A stretch of DNA of 64,000 bases from Parus major (GCF_001522545.3 NC_031770.1:10796514-10860513), one strand, 5' to 3'. Shown: positions 38,201 to 49,725, numbered from the stretch's first letter. The notes: a model not told the origin generated them from the sequence alone. Program-made: numbers and translations.

Positions 38201-38343
38201 ACCGGCGGAGACCCGAGATCGGAGGTGAGCTGGGCGGGCCGCGGACTTCCAAGCTGCTCACATCCTCACTCTTTATCCTCCTCTGGCTCTTGTACATATT
38301 CTTCTCATCTCTGGAAGCCTACTGCCACATAAAGGGCTTCTAA
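26120..38343 (+). CDS. SLC8A1-like: Sodium/calcium exchanger, NCX1 type (3' half, alternatively spliced)
   Basis: This encodes the C-terminal part of a plasma-membrane 3Na+/1Ca2+ antiporter. The exons seen are A 26120-26226, B 26558-26661, C 28751-28771, D 29533-29550, E 29660-29674, F 30350-30418, then constitutive exons 31239-31369, 31987-32086, 35620-35895 and 37967-38343 (stop TAA). All junctions are GT-AG and the phases join without error. The A-C-D-E-F form gives about 370 residues: the end of regulatory domain CBD2, then the second transmembrane half with the alpha-2 repeat (GTSVPDTFASK, SIGNVTGSNAVNVF). The large 5' coding exon typical of the family (signal peptide, first membrane half, CBD1) is not in the window, so the gene must start more than 26 kb upstream or be truncated. 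Having cassettes D, E and F excludes NCX2 and NCX3 types as I know them. SLC8A1 and the non-mammalian SLC8A4 remain possible. Confidence 0.93.
26558..26661 (+). CDS. SLC8A1-like: NCX mutually exclusive exon B
   Basis: This 104-nt exon encodes 34 residues starting KFITLRVLDREEYEKECSFF and ending PVWLRRGVK. It is the alternative to exon A, 331 nt downstream of it. It has Arg at residue 10 where exon A has the Ca2+-binding Asp, and Cys at residue 17 where exon A has Lys. These are the known differences that make B-type CBD2 bind Ca2+ differently and give regulation typical of epithelial and other non-excitable tissues. It differs from mammalian NCX1 exon B at about 10 of 34 positions, far more than exon A does. 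Donor AAAG/gtgtgag. Confidence 0.93.
26662..28750 (+). other. SLC8A1-like: Intron between exon B and cassette C
   Basis: This 2.1-kb intron has a pyrimidine-rich first part (26700-26830), then an AT-rich block at about 26930-27330. A TGCATG hexamer sits at 27035-27040 and a long T/C tract precedes exon C. No additional exon is visible. Confidence 0.7.
28751..28771 (+). CDS. SLC8A1-like: NCX cassette exon C
   Basis: This 21-nt microexon encodes ALLLNEL plus the first base of the next Gly codon. Both phases are 1, so it can be skipped in frame. The acceptor is tccttcacag after a long T/C-rich tract and the donor gtaagc is strong. The peptide is identical to the corresponding mammalian NCX1 segment as I know it. 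Confidence 0.93.
29533..29550 (+). CDS. SLC8A1-like: NCX cassette exon D
   Basis: This 18-nt microexon encodes GGFTIT across the joins (phase 1 in, phase 1 out). It is preceded by a TCTCTCTC pyrimidine tract and the acceptor gtctag, and followed by gtacgg. In NCX1, exon D is the cassette kept in nearly all tissues. It is separated from the next cassette by only 109 nt of intron. Confidence 0.9.
29660..29674 (+). CDS. SLC8A1-like: NCX cassette microexon E
   Basis: This 15-nt microexon encodes GKLWN across the joins, in the position of GKYLY in mammalian NCX1. The acceptor is cctggag and the donor gtaaga. It is supported because it is the only short GT-AG segment here with both phases correct and the right length, and because it restores the GK...GKPVFRKV continuity. 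Three of its five residues differ from the mammalian cassette. Automated gene finders would easily miss it. Confidence 0.8.
30350..30418 (+). CDS. SLC8A1-like: NCX cassette exon F
   Basis: This 69-nt exon encodes 23 residues, starting GKPVFRKVQARDHPLPC and ending VVSIQ. It is in frame with both neighbours (phase 1 to 1), so it can be skipped. It has the same length as the corresponding mammalian NCX1 cassette but differs at about eight positions. Inclusion is typical of cardiac-type variants. Acceptor tttaatag, donor gtacct. Confidence 0.92.
31239..31369 (+). CDS. SLC8A1-like: NCX constitutive exon, end of CBD2
   Basis: This 131-nt exon encodes EENEEKQPLTSKEEEE, then IAEMGRPVLGEHTKLEIIIEES ending YEFK (shown with a break at RR). 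It joins the cassette cluster to the rest of CBD2, whose last beta strands and acidic Ca2+-ligand region lie here. The EENEEK start replaces the EEYDDK of mammalian NCX1. No separate small exon is needed between cassette F and this exon. Phase 1 in, 0 out; donor gtaccg. Confidence 0.94.
31987..32086 (+). CDS. SLC8A1-like: NCX constitutive exon, loop to membrane linker
   Basis: This 100-nt exon encodes 33 residues, starting NTVDKLIKKTNLALVVGTNS and ending EAITVSA plus one base. It is the highly conserved segment between CBD2 and the second transmembrane half. The acceptor is ccacag and the donor gtgagt. There is a single conservative change (N for S) at its first residue relative to mammalian NCX1. 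Confidence 0.95.
32087..35619 (+). other. SLC8A1-like: Exchanger intron, 3.5 kb
   Basis: Intron between the exons ending at 32086 and starting at 35620. I see no coding exon, RNA gene or clear transposon in it. A CELF/PTB-like pyrimidine tract precedes the acceptor tttctccag. Confidence 0.7.
35620..35895 (+). CDS. SLC8A1-like: NCX constitutive exon, first part of second membrane half
   Basis: This 276-nt exon begins with the acidic run GEDDDDECGEEKLPSCFDY, then the hydrophobic helices with WKVLFAFVPPTDYWNGW and SILMIGLLTAFIGDL, and ends at GTSVP. The alpha-2 repeat, which supplies half of the Na+/Ca2+ transport sites, starts here with FGCTIGLKDSVTAVVFVALG. The exon ends one base into the Asp codon of GTSVPD, a residue needed for ion binding. 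Donor gtaagc. Confidence 0.96.
35896..37966 (+). other. SLC8A1-like: Exchanger intron, 2.1 kb
   Basis: The last intron contains the G-quadruplex at 35950 and a purine-rich tract at 36600-36690. The purine tract gives lysine/arginine-rich open frames that I regard as non-coding. No further feature was seen. Confidence 0.7.
35950..35983 (+). promoter_or_regulatory. SLC8A1-like: Intronic G-quadruplex motif (TTGGGG repeats)
   Basis: Six runs of four or five G are separated by one or two bases (T, TT, TT, TT, TA). They start 55 nt downstream of the donor of the exon ending at 35895, on the transcribed sense strand. This strongly satisfies the G4 pattern and would fold in the pre-mRNA. G-runs near 5' splice sites commonly act as splicing enhancers via hnRNP F/H. 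Confidence 0.75.
37967..38343 (+). CDS. SLC8A1-like: NCX terminal coding exon
   Basis: This exon completes GTSVPD and runs through TFASKVAATQDQYADASIG and NVTGSNAVNVFLGIGVAWS (remainder of the alpha-2 repeat). It continues with the last membrane helices and RRRPEIGGELGGPRTSK, then the C-terminal helix ending AYCHIKGF and TAA. The Asn-rich GNVTGSN motif is a transport-site signature. The C-terminus matches NCX1 rather than NCX2 (ending IRGF) or NCX3. Acceptor cccttgcag. Confidence 0.96.
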
Positions 38344-40500
38344 AGGGACAATCAGAGATAGTAAATATGTGTATATCTATATATATCTATATAGAGTGAT
38401 ATATAGGTATAGATATAGATATAAAGCTGTGTATAATGAACAGAGAAAGAATAAAAGAGATTTGCCATGTTCACACACCTGCTGATGGAAAGCGGCTTTG
38501 GAGCATCCTTTGAACTAGGCAGGACCCCAAAGCCAGCAGGACCCCTCCCCAGGCAGCAGCCCCAGCCAGGAGCCAGGGGCAGGGCCCTTTCTGCAACTCG
38601 ACCAACAGGAGCGGCCGATGGCCACCGAGCCCCTTCCCATCGCTGACTCCCACCCGCTGGCCCCCGGGAAGACGGATGTGAAGGCGACCGGGGCGCGTCG
38701 GTGTGAGGAAGGCCAGAGTAGCTGGTGAGAAACAGAGCAGTGGGCAAGGGAAGCAGAGGAAAGCAAGGGTTCTGATGTCCCACCGCCATCCAGCTGCCTT
38801 CACCACTCGGGAACAGGCCCTCTGGCCCTGTTGGAGAGGAGCAAGAGACCGAACTGAAGACAAGGGGAAACTGGGAGCTTTCTAAGGATAGAACACAAAC
38901 CGTTTTCGTCATTGATTTGGGGTTGGTTTTTTTGTTTCGTTTTGGCGTGTGTACAACTAGCATTTCCCACCCACATGCCCCTCACCTTCCCCTGTCCATG
39001 CTTTGGGGGCGCACAGCTGCAGCCTCGTGTCCAGTGTCCCAAGCCGAGGCTGCGCGGAGCGGCGGGAGCCTTCCTCCCGCTCCTCCGCCTCCTCGGGCAT
39101 GCTGTCGTGGTACTTGTAACATTTGCATGAATGAAATGAAATCTATCTGTATATAGCATCCTATAGCGATAGTCCTTCCAACCATGTGGGTTGAGCATTG
39201 CAGATTACAAGCGTTTTTTTTTTTCACTGGGTTTTATTTATTTTTAGTTAGTTCGGTTTTGCCATAGGGTTTTTGCTCGTTTGTTTGTTTGTTTCCTCTC
39301 AGTGGGGGTGGAAAGGATGGAAAGCTGTCCCCACTTACTGCTCGTGGCATGGGTCCATGAGAAGCAATAACAGCCATGCAGTTGTAGGTTTTCAGGGGAG
39401 GAAAAGCCACACCCCAGAGGCTTCAGGCTCTGTCCAGCTGTGTGGATGGGGTCCTCTGATGTGCTGAAGGCCTCCTCTGCCCACGGGAGGTTTTACACAA
39501 GGTCCCAAGGAGTGGGGTGAGCAGTCTGAGGGGAACAAGCGTGGCTGACTCCCAGCACCTCACATGCTTCTCCTGCCTTCTGAGTCGGTGGCTGCCTCAA
39601 AGCCCTTGGCCCCCTGCTACTCCCTGTATCCCCAGAGGTGTAGTGACAGCCCCTGTTTCTGAGTGTTAAGCCATCAGGACCAGTCCCCAAAGCTGGTCCT
39701 TTCCCACAGCCATTTGGAGGCAGAATAATCCAACGTAAGGGCTGAAGGGCCGGACCAGATCTCCCACTCCACTGAGTGTAGCCAGGAGGCATTCCCCCAG
39801 GAGCAGGTCGTGTTTTGCACTCTCCAAATCTGAAATCACTGGACAGGATGAGACAGGGAGGTGTAACCCAGCATCACCCCCCTGATGCCAGGAGTGCAGG
39901 CTGGGGTGGAGAGTCGAGCCAGGGAAATGTGGGTGTAGAGCTCCCCAGGGCACAGCACAGGGGAAACACTGGGCACTGGTGCTGGGAGATGCCTTCTGAC
40001 CCGATGCCCTTTGCCAGGCTTCCTGACATTCCAGCCAGGCAAACTCCCAGCCTGCCTGTCCGTGGTGAGCTCTTCCCACTCAGCTGAAAACCACGTCTGA
40101 TGCTTGTACCATAACCAGCTGGCTGGGGGTATTTGTACTCATCTTGAACTATCTGTGGAAATTTTAATTAACCTGCTGTAAGGTTTTCTCTAGGAATATG
40201 AAGTTGTGGGTTTGGTTGGGTTTTTTTTTCTTCTCGAGCCTTTTTTCACTTTTGATTTGTTTTGGGGTTTTACTTTTTTGTTTCTCATTGTTTTGGGGGA
40301 AAAATCAAACACAGGTGCAGGTTGTTCAGGTTTATGATTACCTTTATGTACAATGATTTCATTTTCATCTGTTTGGCTTCATTTTTTTTTCTTTGTGTGT
40401 ATTGCCCACCACTATAGGCAGTGAGTCCACTAATTGTGATGATCCTTATCAATGGTACACAATGCACAGAGAAATAAAGTTTGTAATGATTCCTGATGGA
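38344..40500 (+). other. SLC8A1-like: Probable proximal 3'UTR of the exchanger
   Basis: This is about 2.1 kb of non-coding sequence after the stop. An early AATAAA is at 38450-38455. A stronger candidate AATAAA is at 40473-40478, followed by a T/G-rich segment. An AU-rich nonamer TTATTTATT is at 39234-39242, and a TATA/GATA-like simple repeat lies at about 38366-38425. Long poly-T tracts occur near 39215 and 40220. The assignment is inferred from position, composition and signals. Confidence 0.6.
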
Positions 40501-43500
40501 TCCAGTACTGCTCCTGCATATTCTCTATGGAAAACCCTTCTCTCCCCCTCCAGCTGTTTCCCCTCTGTACCCATCTCTCCTTGACTCATTGGTTTGCCTC
40601 CACCGTGTTTCTGCCACTGGCAGGGGCAGCGGTGCCTTGGCACGGCCGCCCCTGCCCCATCTCACGTCCTTCCTCCATCTCCATGGTGCCTCAGGCTCGG
40701 TGTGTGCTGCCGTGCAGCCGGGGCTCACAGCCCGCCCCACTCTCAGGGGGATGCAGGAAACCACCCAGGGACAAAGCTGCAGGGCATCCCACCCTCCCGG
40801 GGCCAGGGGCTGCTCCAGTGCCGCCTCCCTGGCCAGTGCTGGCTTGCCCTAGGCTCGGGGAGAGCCGTGGGTGTGCCCCCAAGGTACCAAGCAGCTCTTT
40901 CTTCTTGTGTCCTCTACAGAACTGCTCCTGCTCTTGCTACAGCTTAACCCTGTGCTGGGTTAAGCCACGAGCTAACTCTGAGGGAGAGTGCAAGAGAGGC
41001 ATTACCAGGGCAGGGTCCGTGGGTGCCAAAGCAGATCTGAGACACCCCACAAGTCTGGGCTGCTCTCAAGGGGTGCCTGCCTGTGCCCCAGTCCTGGTGC
41101 CGTGGGCTGTTTCAGACCCTTGTGCCTCGACACAGCTCAGCCAGCACTGAGGAGGAGAAAAGCCTCCCCATGCCCAGGGATGTTGCTCCTCCTTGTGTTT
41201 CATCCAGCCTCTGTTGAGCTGTCCCCAGATAAACCCTCCCTGCAATGCCTGGGAGGTCCTGCTCTGACAGCTGGACTCAAACACCAGCCCTGGAGATGGG
41301 CCCCAGGCAAGCACTGCCTTCAACACTGCCCAGCAGAGAGCATGGCCGCGACGTCCACGTGCTGCGATGTCCCTGTGCTTTTCCCAGGCAGTGGATTGTG
41401 AAAGCAAAGCAGCTCTTCTGACCCAGTAATTGCATCTGCTGAAAGGTGATGTTGTTGTTTTCCCCTCATCATTTGCTTCTCCAGAATGAATTGCCTTCGC
41501 TGAAGTAATTAACAAGTCAAATGGGGCTTGTGTAGCCACTCAGGTTAGACAGTAAATAACTCTTCTGCTCACAGAGCTTTCCAGAGGGAATGATGGAGCA
41601 GTGCTTGCTTAGGACAAGGCCTAAACCACAGGTTAAACACCAGCCCAGTTCTCTGCCAGCTGTGTGCTTTTGGGCATGTCTAACCCGGCTGTGCACGCCG
41701 TGGCTGTGCCGTGGCTCGTGGAGGGGTCACGGGGAGCAGTGAAGGAAAGCGGTGTTCCTGAGGGTGCCAGGCCTGCTCTTCTGCACAGTCTGCTCCTTAA
41801 ACAACACTCTCCAAAGGCAGAGGAGAACTGCCCTCCCTGAGAAGACCCCGGCACTGGATGGCAGGAGGAAGCACATCGCCGGCACAGTCACACCTTGTCA
41901 CAGCTCAGCTCCGTGGATCCCGTCTCATGCCAGAACTCTCCCATCTCTTCCTCGTCCAGCCTCTCCACCCATGGGGAGAACATTGAGAACATCTCTGACA
42001 AAGGCCTGGGTTTATGGATGTTGCCAGAAGCAGCATTTAAACTCTTGGCCTCCATCCATCTGCCCTCCCATTTGCTCTCGCCCCCTCATCCATCACCCCC
42101 CAGCCAAAGGCAAACCTTTCCATGGAGAAGGATGCAGCACATGCCCAAAGGACATTCAGAGACAGACACCCAAATAACTCCACAGGCCACTGCCAAGCAC
42201 GTGGGGACGAGCAGAAGGAACACACTAGAGACAGCCCTAACCATCTTGGGCAAACCATACTGCCAGCTCTCCAGGGCTCAGCAGGCGCGGAGGCAAATCC
42301 CAGTCACAGCCTGAACACTCGGAAAAGGCTCAAAAAAAAGGACAAGAGCAGCAGATCTGCAGTGCCTCATGGCTGAGCCCACCCCACCTGTGCCAGGGCA
42401 GCACAGGAATTGCTCAGTCCCAAGGTGTGAACCCCTCATCTCCAGCCAAACCAGGCTCCTGCCCCTGTGTCACCACGTGCCGGCAGCCTGTGATCCCAAG
42501 ACTCATTTGTGCATCCTCGTCCCTGCTCCCTGAAAGGACAGAGGGGAGGAGGGAGGCCTTGAGCCCAGCCTGGTCACCAGCCTGGCTCTGAACTCACTGC
42601 ACTCTTCCTGCTGCGGGCAGGGACCAGGGAACCAGAGCCCCCGTGTTATTGTTACAGCTATTTTTAAATTCTTGGGTAAGAATCGTCAGCATTGGTGGCC
42701 ACACACATAACTCAGGAGGAAGTTCAACTACATTCCTGGAGGGGCAGAGCTGAGCTTAGCCAGAAAGCGACAGAAAACTTAATGCTGGATGCTGTAATTC
42801 CAGGACAAAGCCTTCCATTATTTTCTGTAGGCTTTGGCACCCAAGCCCACCTGGAGAAACGTGTTTGCAGAGCACCAGGAGCCTCTCTGGCCTCTCTGAG
42901 CACGCAGTGACCAACTCCTGACGCCTATACACGTGCTCAGCACAGCTGTGGAAAAGCCTGTTTATCTTGTAAAATACTGACTTGCGCAGGAAAGAGTCCA
43001 GAGGCGTCCGTATTCTTGCAAAAAGCACCCAGGGACAATAAATACAGTGAGATTCCTCACCTTTTAAGGACTTGAGCCTTTCTGCTGTTGGAACTGGAGG
43101 TGCCAAGAGCCTCTTGCCAGGCAGCAGCACCCCTCACACAGAGGGAAGGGACACTGCAAGGGAGAGGGGCCCGTCTGGCCAAGTAGGAGCTGTTATCAGC
43201 AAAGATAGGCAGGAGCTTGCTGCTACCAGCAGGATTTTCTGCCTGAGATGCCCCTGAGAGCATCCAAGGAGTCTCCACAGGGTCTTGCTCTCTCTCTGGA
43301 GCATCCCAAGAGGGGCCAGTCCTGCCCCTGGGACCCAGTGCCCCCAGGGTGGTTCACTGCCCTCTCCAGCAGGCTCTGCACCCTCCCTTGGCTCCGTCCC
43401 CTTTCCCAAAGGGAATGCCAGCTTGGGGCTGCCCTCACTACAAGTGTGCAGGAGGGCACTGGGGCACCCAAAGGTGTGTGGAGCACTGCTGGAGCTGGGT

Positions 43501-46500
43501 GTTCCAGCAGGATGTCCATCATCAGAGGGCACGGGGAAGGGACAAGTGCCAAGGGGTCCCACTCAGATCTGGAATCCTTGTTCAAGCACTGCCACAGCAT
43601 GTCCCCTGCCCTGGCTGCCGTGGGCACGGGCATGCACCAACCTCGATTGCTGCACAGACACAGCACAGCCTCCCGCTCCTCTGGCTGCCCACGGGCACCA
43701 GACCCAGACAGTATTTTTATCTCTTTGATTCAAAACAGCCCTTGGCCTGTTGTGCTGCACCAGGAAAGCTTTCTGCCCCTCCCAGTATGCAGCCCCAGCC
43801 CAGTTCAGGTGGCACTGGGAAGGACCATAGTGACCCACCATTATGACCCCAGCTGATGCCGGGCTCCTCCGCATTCTGCCTCGAGCCATCTCAAGGTCCC
43901 AAAATCACTGTCTATGCTCTGTGCCCATCCAGCCTGCGGCTTGCTCTGTGCTTGCTTCCCCTGTGAAGCCTCTTCACCTTCCATCTTCTCCCAAGCTCTG
44001 TGCAGAAGAGCATTCCCTGTTCCTCTCTGCTGCCCCACAGCTGAGGGTTTCCCGTGTGGGGCAGATTTCCTTTCTCACTGAACTGAACACTTGTTAGCTC
44101 AGCCTTGCTGTCCGTGCCTCAAGGCAAAGATGAACCACCCCACATTGTGGACCTGAGCCCCTACAAGCCAAGGAGCAGCCAAACTTCCACACAAACCCCA
44201 GCACGCTGAGCCCCTCCTGCTCATCACCCAGGCACAGTCACAGACACTACCTACAGGACAGGCAGTTTTTAGTGTGCCACTGGCCTTCACTCACTGGTCT
44301 GTGGAATATTTTTTGCTGAATTTCCACCACTGTCAAGTCCCACAGATGCTCCACCCCCCCCCAGCCCAAACGTGCCTCTATGTTTCCAAATCAAACTAAT
44401 TTTCTTTAGCTGGGGGTTCAAGGCTTTCCTGCCTTAGCTTGAAATAGGCAGTTTAAGTTGAGCAAGTTTCAATGGCTTGGGATGCTTATCCACACTTAGA
44501 GCTCCTAAACCCTTGCAGCACGTGGGAGACTGCCACAGGGCTCTCTCCCTGCCCCTCCCAACCTCTTTGTTGAGCTGGGATTTATTCTTCCTCCACTGCT
44601 TCCAGCTCAGAGGGGTCTCTACAGATGGGAGGATGAGACCTGCATGGAACACAGCCTTGCTCTGCTTTCCTGATGGAAATTGCCGTGTCCATGGCACCGC
44701 CATCCCCAGGAGTGTGTGTCCCTCTCTCCCAGCCCACAGTCCCTGGCAGGCTCCTTGCTCACCGAGGTGTGAGATCCTGGCAGATCTGCTGCTTTGCAGA
44801 GACACTTAGAAACACTCAGAATTTCTAAGTCCCTGTGAGATTGCTGTGTTGGCACGGGCAAGGTTGGATCCTGGTGGTGCAAACGTGTCCCAGAGCTTAT
44901 CTGGGAACACGAATGAAAGGTTTTGCGAGATTTGTGAATCCCAGGGATGCAGGGAGGTGCACAAGTGGATTTCTCATTGTTTCCCGTAATGCTGAGATGC
45001 CTCCCTTGCCTTCAGCTCCAGCCCTGTGCCCTGCCCCGGCCTTTCCTTGCAGTAGGAGCTGTGATGAGCTGCCCCTTGGCTGAACTCCCCCTGTTCAAAC
45101 GAGGACGAAGTGATGCCTGTTTGTGTCTTCACTGGCTTGCCCCATGCTGCCTCCTTCATCTTGCGAGCTCTTGAGAAAAATGTGCCCATGCAGGGAGCCT
45201 TGCAGGAGCCCTGCTTGTCTTGCTCTTAATCAGGAAACATACACTACTTTCTGCAGCTCAAGAGAGCAAAAGATGGCAATAATACCTCTTACATTACAGG
45301 CACCGTGTTAGCAAGGAAGAAAACCTTATTTATTTTTTCCCTGACAATACCTGTCCTACTTCTTTTTTCCATAATGCATTAAGCATTAGGAGGCACAGCT
45401 CTACACACAGTCCAGCTCTCAAGACTACCTGTTGAGGACATTGCTCAGCAATCCAGCAGATTTATTTGTGGATGAAGGGCAGAAGGTGGTGAATTCTCCT
45501 ACAATTCCTAGCTCCTGCTGGAAGACACACAGCCGTGCTGGCAAAACCCACAAAGCACAGGGTTGTGTAAAACGCAGCCCTTTGTATCCTGGGTCTCTGT
45601 GCCAAGAAGACCTGGCATGAGGTTGTAAAATCCAAATCATGAACCTCCTGAAGACCACTCAGCAGTGATGGGCGTCTTTATCCCTCCTGCTGTCTCCAGG
45701 CTGTCCGGAGAGGTCTCTGGCACACCTGGTGTTCCCCGAGTGAGAACGTCAGCGCTAATCAAGCGACGAGAGGACTCGGAGTAGACAAACCACGTTCTAC
45801 CTCCCACCCCAAATACAAGCCCACAGGATATTCCCAGCAAGAGGCAGTCAGACTGCCAGGCAGACCTTGGGAAGCCTCACCCACCTCAAAGGCAGCAGGT
45901 TCCCCATGGCTTCCTGCTGCTCCCCACATCACTGCCATGAGGGATGTGCTGCTCGCAGCTCAGCATCCTGCAGGCACAGCCAAAGGAGACACCTGCGCTC
46001 CCCAGGCTTGCTCATGGGAGCATCAGGCAGAGAGGCCTGCAAGGAGTGGCCATAATATTTCAAAGGAGAGATAAATGAGATGGGAATTAGTTAAAAAAAG
46101 CAAAACCTACAGTAGCGGTAATTAAGATCCATCACTTATTTTCCGCTGTAATGAAGTGGCCCAATTATCTTGATGCTTGAGTGACCACTCCAGTTCTCAA
46201 AAGTCATTTCCTCACACTTGAACAACTGCTCCTCCTTCCAGAGTAACCATCTCAGAAAGAAACACATCTTTCCTGGAAGAGATGTAATTCATGTCAGCAG
46301 CTCCTCCCACTGTCCCTCTCAGGAGCAGAGGGACACTCAGGCAGGGAGCTGCCTGCACAGCCCATCCCAGGGCTGCTGGACACTCCCCACAGCAAGGCTC
46401 CCCTGGAACAGCGGGATGCAAGGGGGAAAGAGCTGAGAGTGGCTCCCTGGGCCTGATAAGTGAGGGGGACAGCTGATGGCTGGATGCAGCCCATGAGGGG

Positions 46501-47179
46501 AGGCAGGCAGCAAGCGTGTGGTGAGTGTCCTTACGGGCAGCCCATGCCAGGCTGGTGGCTGGGGACAGCACTGCCAAGGCAAGCTGTCCTCTGGGATTTT
46601 GGATGTGCTGCAGAAAGAATGGCTCTCACTTTCCTGCTCTCCTCTGACAGCCACCAATCTCTGACAGCCCCCAGAGTGCCCCAGCTCAGCAGCCCGAGGG
46701 GAGCTCCCCGTGACCCCCAGAGCAGCACGGGGCGGGCAGGAGGCTGTGACCACCCTTCCTGACGCACCCAAAGCCACCTGCCACCGTCATCCTGTCACCC
46801 ATCACCCTGTGTGTGTCCCCCCCCACGACCACAAGGCACTCTAGGGCAGACAGACATCTTGTGCAAACCTTGACAGAGAGAGAGAGAGAGAGAGATCTCT
46901 GACAGCCCAACCAGCCCCCTGCTCCCTCCACCAGGGACAGGGCAGGCAGACCCCAGCTGGACAGATCCAAATTATTCCAAAGCTGGGCTGAGAGTTTGCA
47001 GGAGAACTGGTTTGCCTGGAGACAGAAACCAGAGCACGGGTCATAAATTCAACTCCACCTTCCCTCTGCCGCCTGCGCCGTGCTTGGCGCCATGAGCTGG
47101 CACTGTCCTGGCTTGTGCCCCAAGCTGAGGGTCACCCCCAGGCTCAGCAGCTGGAGCCCCCCAGTCTCTCTGTCTCTGT
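40501..47179. other. GC-rich non-coding interval
   Basis: About 6.7 kb without exons, RNA genes or transposons that I can support. Many overlapping open frames exist because the sequence is GC-rich and stop-poor; none resembles a protein family. It may be part of a very long exchanger 3'UTR or intergenic. Confidence 0.55.
46871..46896. repeat. (GA)n microsatellite
   Basis: About 12 GA units, flanked on both sides by TCTCTGACAG-like sequence. It lies in the non-coding interval between the exchanger and GINS1. Confidence 0.9.
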
Positions 47180-49725
47180 CACAGTTCCTCACAAATTCAA
47201 TGGCACAATGCAGCTACACTATTTGAAAAGCCATAATATTTGTTGGTACGACTCTTTTATTACTGTCAATTTATATATATATTTGTTGATAAAAGAGGTC
47301 ATCTTGGGAGACACTTCCAGTCTACTGGGAAATAACTGTCTGATGCTGTATATTCTGTACATGCTGTATAAACAAAGCAAAATATGTAAATCTAAATGTT
47401 TGGTGGACTCGGTGGCAGGTGCTGCAGGGGGAGATTGGGACCAGGCCAGGCCCCTCCTTGGGCCACCACGGCTCGGGCTCGGGGGTCCCAGCAGAGTCAC
47501 CGTCCTGCTGGGCTCTGTGTACGCTCTGGGGCAGGATCTGGGGCGGTGCAGGGGCGAAGCCTGCGGCTCCCTCGGTGCTTTTCCCCGCACGAAGGTGAAA
47601 GGGGGCGGCTTTGGGAGCTCTCTTGACCTCCCTCCTGGGGCACAGCGCAGGGCCGGGCACGGCCGGATCCATCGGGAACGCTCAGCACGCCCGGGGTCAC
47701 CCACCTGCACCCCAGCCCTCCTGCCCGGGGAGGACAGCCCTCAGCCACCACCCAGCACGACATCTCTAAGCCTTAGAGGTCCCAGAGAGACGATTCCCCG
47801 TGGGAAGACGGCCGGTGACGGCAGAGACTGGCTCCGAGCATCCGGCTTCTCCAGCTCCTTCCCACGCCAATCCCTGGTGTGTTTTACAGCAGCCACGAGC
47901 TGTGACCTTCTAACCCGACACACGCTCTTAGAAAACCTTGTTTCATATTTTCCGTGGTATCAATCTACAACTTTTGAAATTACTGGACACAGTCGTGGTA
48001 GCCTAAAAGTTGTGCTGAGCTCATATATTTTTATATTTGTGGTGTTTTCCTATCAATAGAGAGTAGTGAACCCTATAGCTGAAAGTGAACTATTCAAAAT
48101 AAATATATGACTGCAGAAAATATTTGTAAAAATAATTTATTTGAAATATTCTGCCAAAGATAGCTCTCTAATGATCTGTAAGATGTTGTTTCTCTCTTTT
48201 TGCTCTGAATGTTATTGTGAAAGGACCTTTCTCCCCGTATCTTTTGATTTTTTTATTTTTATTTATTTTTTTTTGTATCTTCAAGGGCAAAGAAATATTC
48301 CAATGTTTTGGTTTTTTTTACTAGAGAAGTAAATAGAGTAGTAGAGAGGCACAAGACAACTCTGCAAAGGTGATAAACAGGATCCAGTAACAATCACTCT
48401 GAAAATCCGGTTTCTCCCGTACTTCTGGCTGACAGGTGGGGTTTGAAGCCTGGGACAGCTGTCCAGCAGGAAGAGCTTGGCTGCTTGCTGCTGCTGTGGC
48501 TGCTGTGTAGCTTACCCAAAGGAGAGAAATCTCCTGAGAATCCCATCCCCAGGCTTGGGGCATTTGGATCCCCTTGCATCTAGTCTTAGCCTCTTCATTA
48601 TTTATGGCCATGATTTATTTATTAGCCCTTAATAGGCCCTGTGGCACACGGGGAACCCTCACCCAGAGCTTTGTAGGGCTTCAGTCCAATTCCCTCCATG
48701 CACCTGCCAGCAGCCCTGAACCAGTGGCACAGGGAATCCTGCTGGCATCCAGGCCTGTCCCCTTCCTCACGTGGGGACAGGCCAGGGGACACCCAGCCAC
48801 CAGGGGACACGATACTTTAGCAAGAGGAGCCATCCCTGCAGGTATCCAGTTAAAACAGGGGGAGGCACAGCCCTTTACCATGGAGAAGCTGCCTAGATTA
48901 GTCTTTTAGAAATTACTAATTTTTTTATTTTTTTTTTTGTAGTGAAAAATCTTCTTTCCCTTCTTCATTTCTCCCTTTTGAAAGAACTTTTCAATACTAG
49001 GGAAAGCCTTCATTATCTCCTGTGATCCCCAGGTCTGCTGCGGTGGAAATAAATCCTCAGCCACGTCTGTTAGGCTCCACCACTTCAAAGAGATTTTTGG
49101 CTCAGATATTTTTTCCCCTCTGAGCAGATTCACGGCTTCTTAAAAGTCCTGGTCATAAAGATCTGGAGGAAAAAAAAAAAAGAAATAAAAGCCCCGTTCC
49201 AGTGAATGTGTTTCCACAAGCAATTCAACTTTTGACTCCCCCAAGGTCAGGCACGTGTGTGTGTGTTTTATTGGGAACGGAGGTGGGAAAAGCAGTTTCC
49301 AAGCCATAGGGTGTGATGGGTGTGATGGGAGAGCTGCTGTCCATGGGGTGTGGGTGGCACACTCTGCAGCCAGGGGAACCAGGTGCCAGGGAATCTCTGT
49401 TCCTCTGTGCAATGGGCTCTCTGAATCCGGAGCTGCTGTGTCACAGGGAAACGCAAGCGAGCCAGGGAAGACAATGGTGAGAAGAATTGGGTTTCTGATC
49501 ACTGTGCATTTTGTTAATTAGTGAATTCAAATAGTTTTATTTTTACCAAAAACAGATAATCTTTATTCCAGTAAAGACAACTGTTGACTTGAGATATATA
49601 TAAATATATATATATATATTATTTGAATGGTTTATATCCTGTTGCTCTAACTACATAAAATGGAAACATGTTGCAAGTTGTGTCATTTCAATATACAAAA
49701 TAAATGACTTTTCCCTGCATGCTGC
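47180..49725 (+). other. AT-rich, UTR-like stretch with distal polyadenylation signals
   Basis: After about 6.7 kb of GC-rich DNA, composition switches to AT-rich islands with plus-strand signals. AATAAA occurs at 48098-48103 and at 49699-49704, the latter followed by a TG-rich element about 30 nt on. AU-rich elements lie near 48254 and a TTATTTATT nonamer at 48615-48623. Pumilio-like TGTATATT and TGTACATG lie near 47350. No coding exon is visible. The simplest reading is the distal end of a very long exchanger 3'UTR; a separate non-coding RNA is the alternative. Confidence 0.4.

Noticed and set aside
47115..48059. Longest open reading frame in the window (314 codons, + strand)
   Set aside because: It starts in GC-rich sequence, runs through an AT-rich UTR-like block and then a GC-rich arginine/proline stretch. 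It has no domain, no family resemblance and no exon structure, so it is most likely a chance frame.
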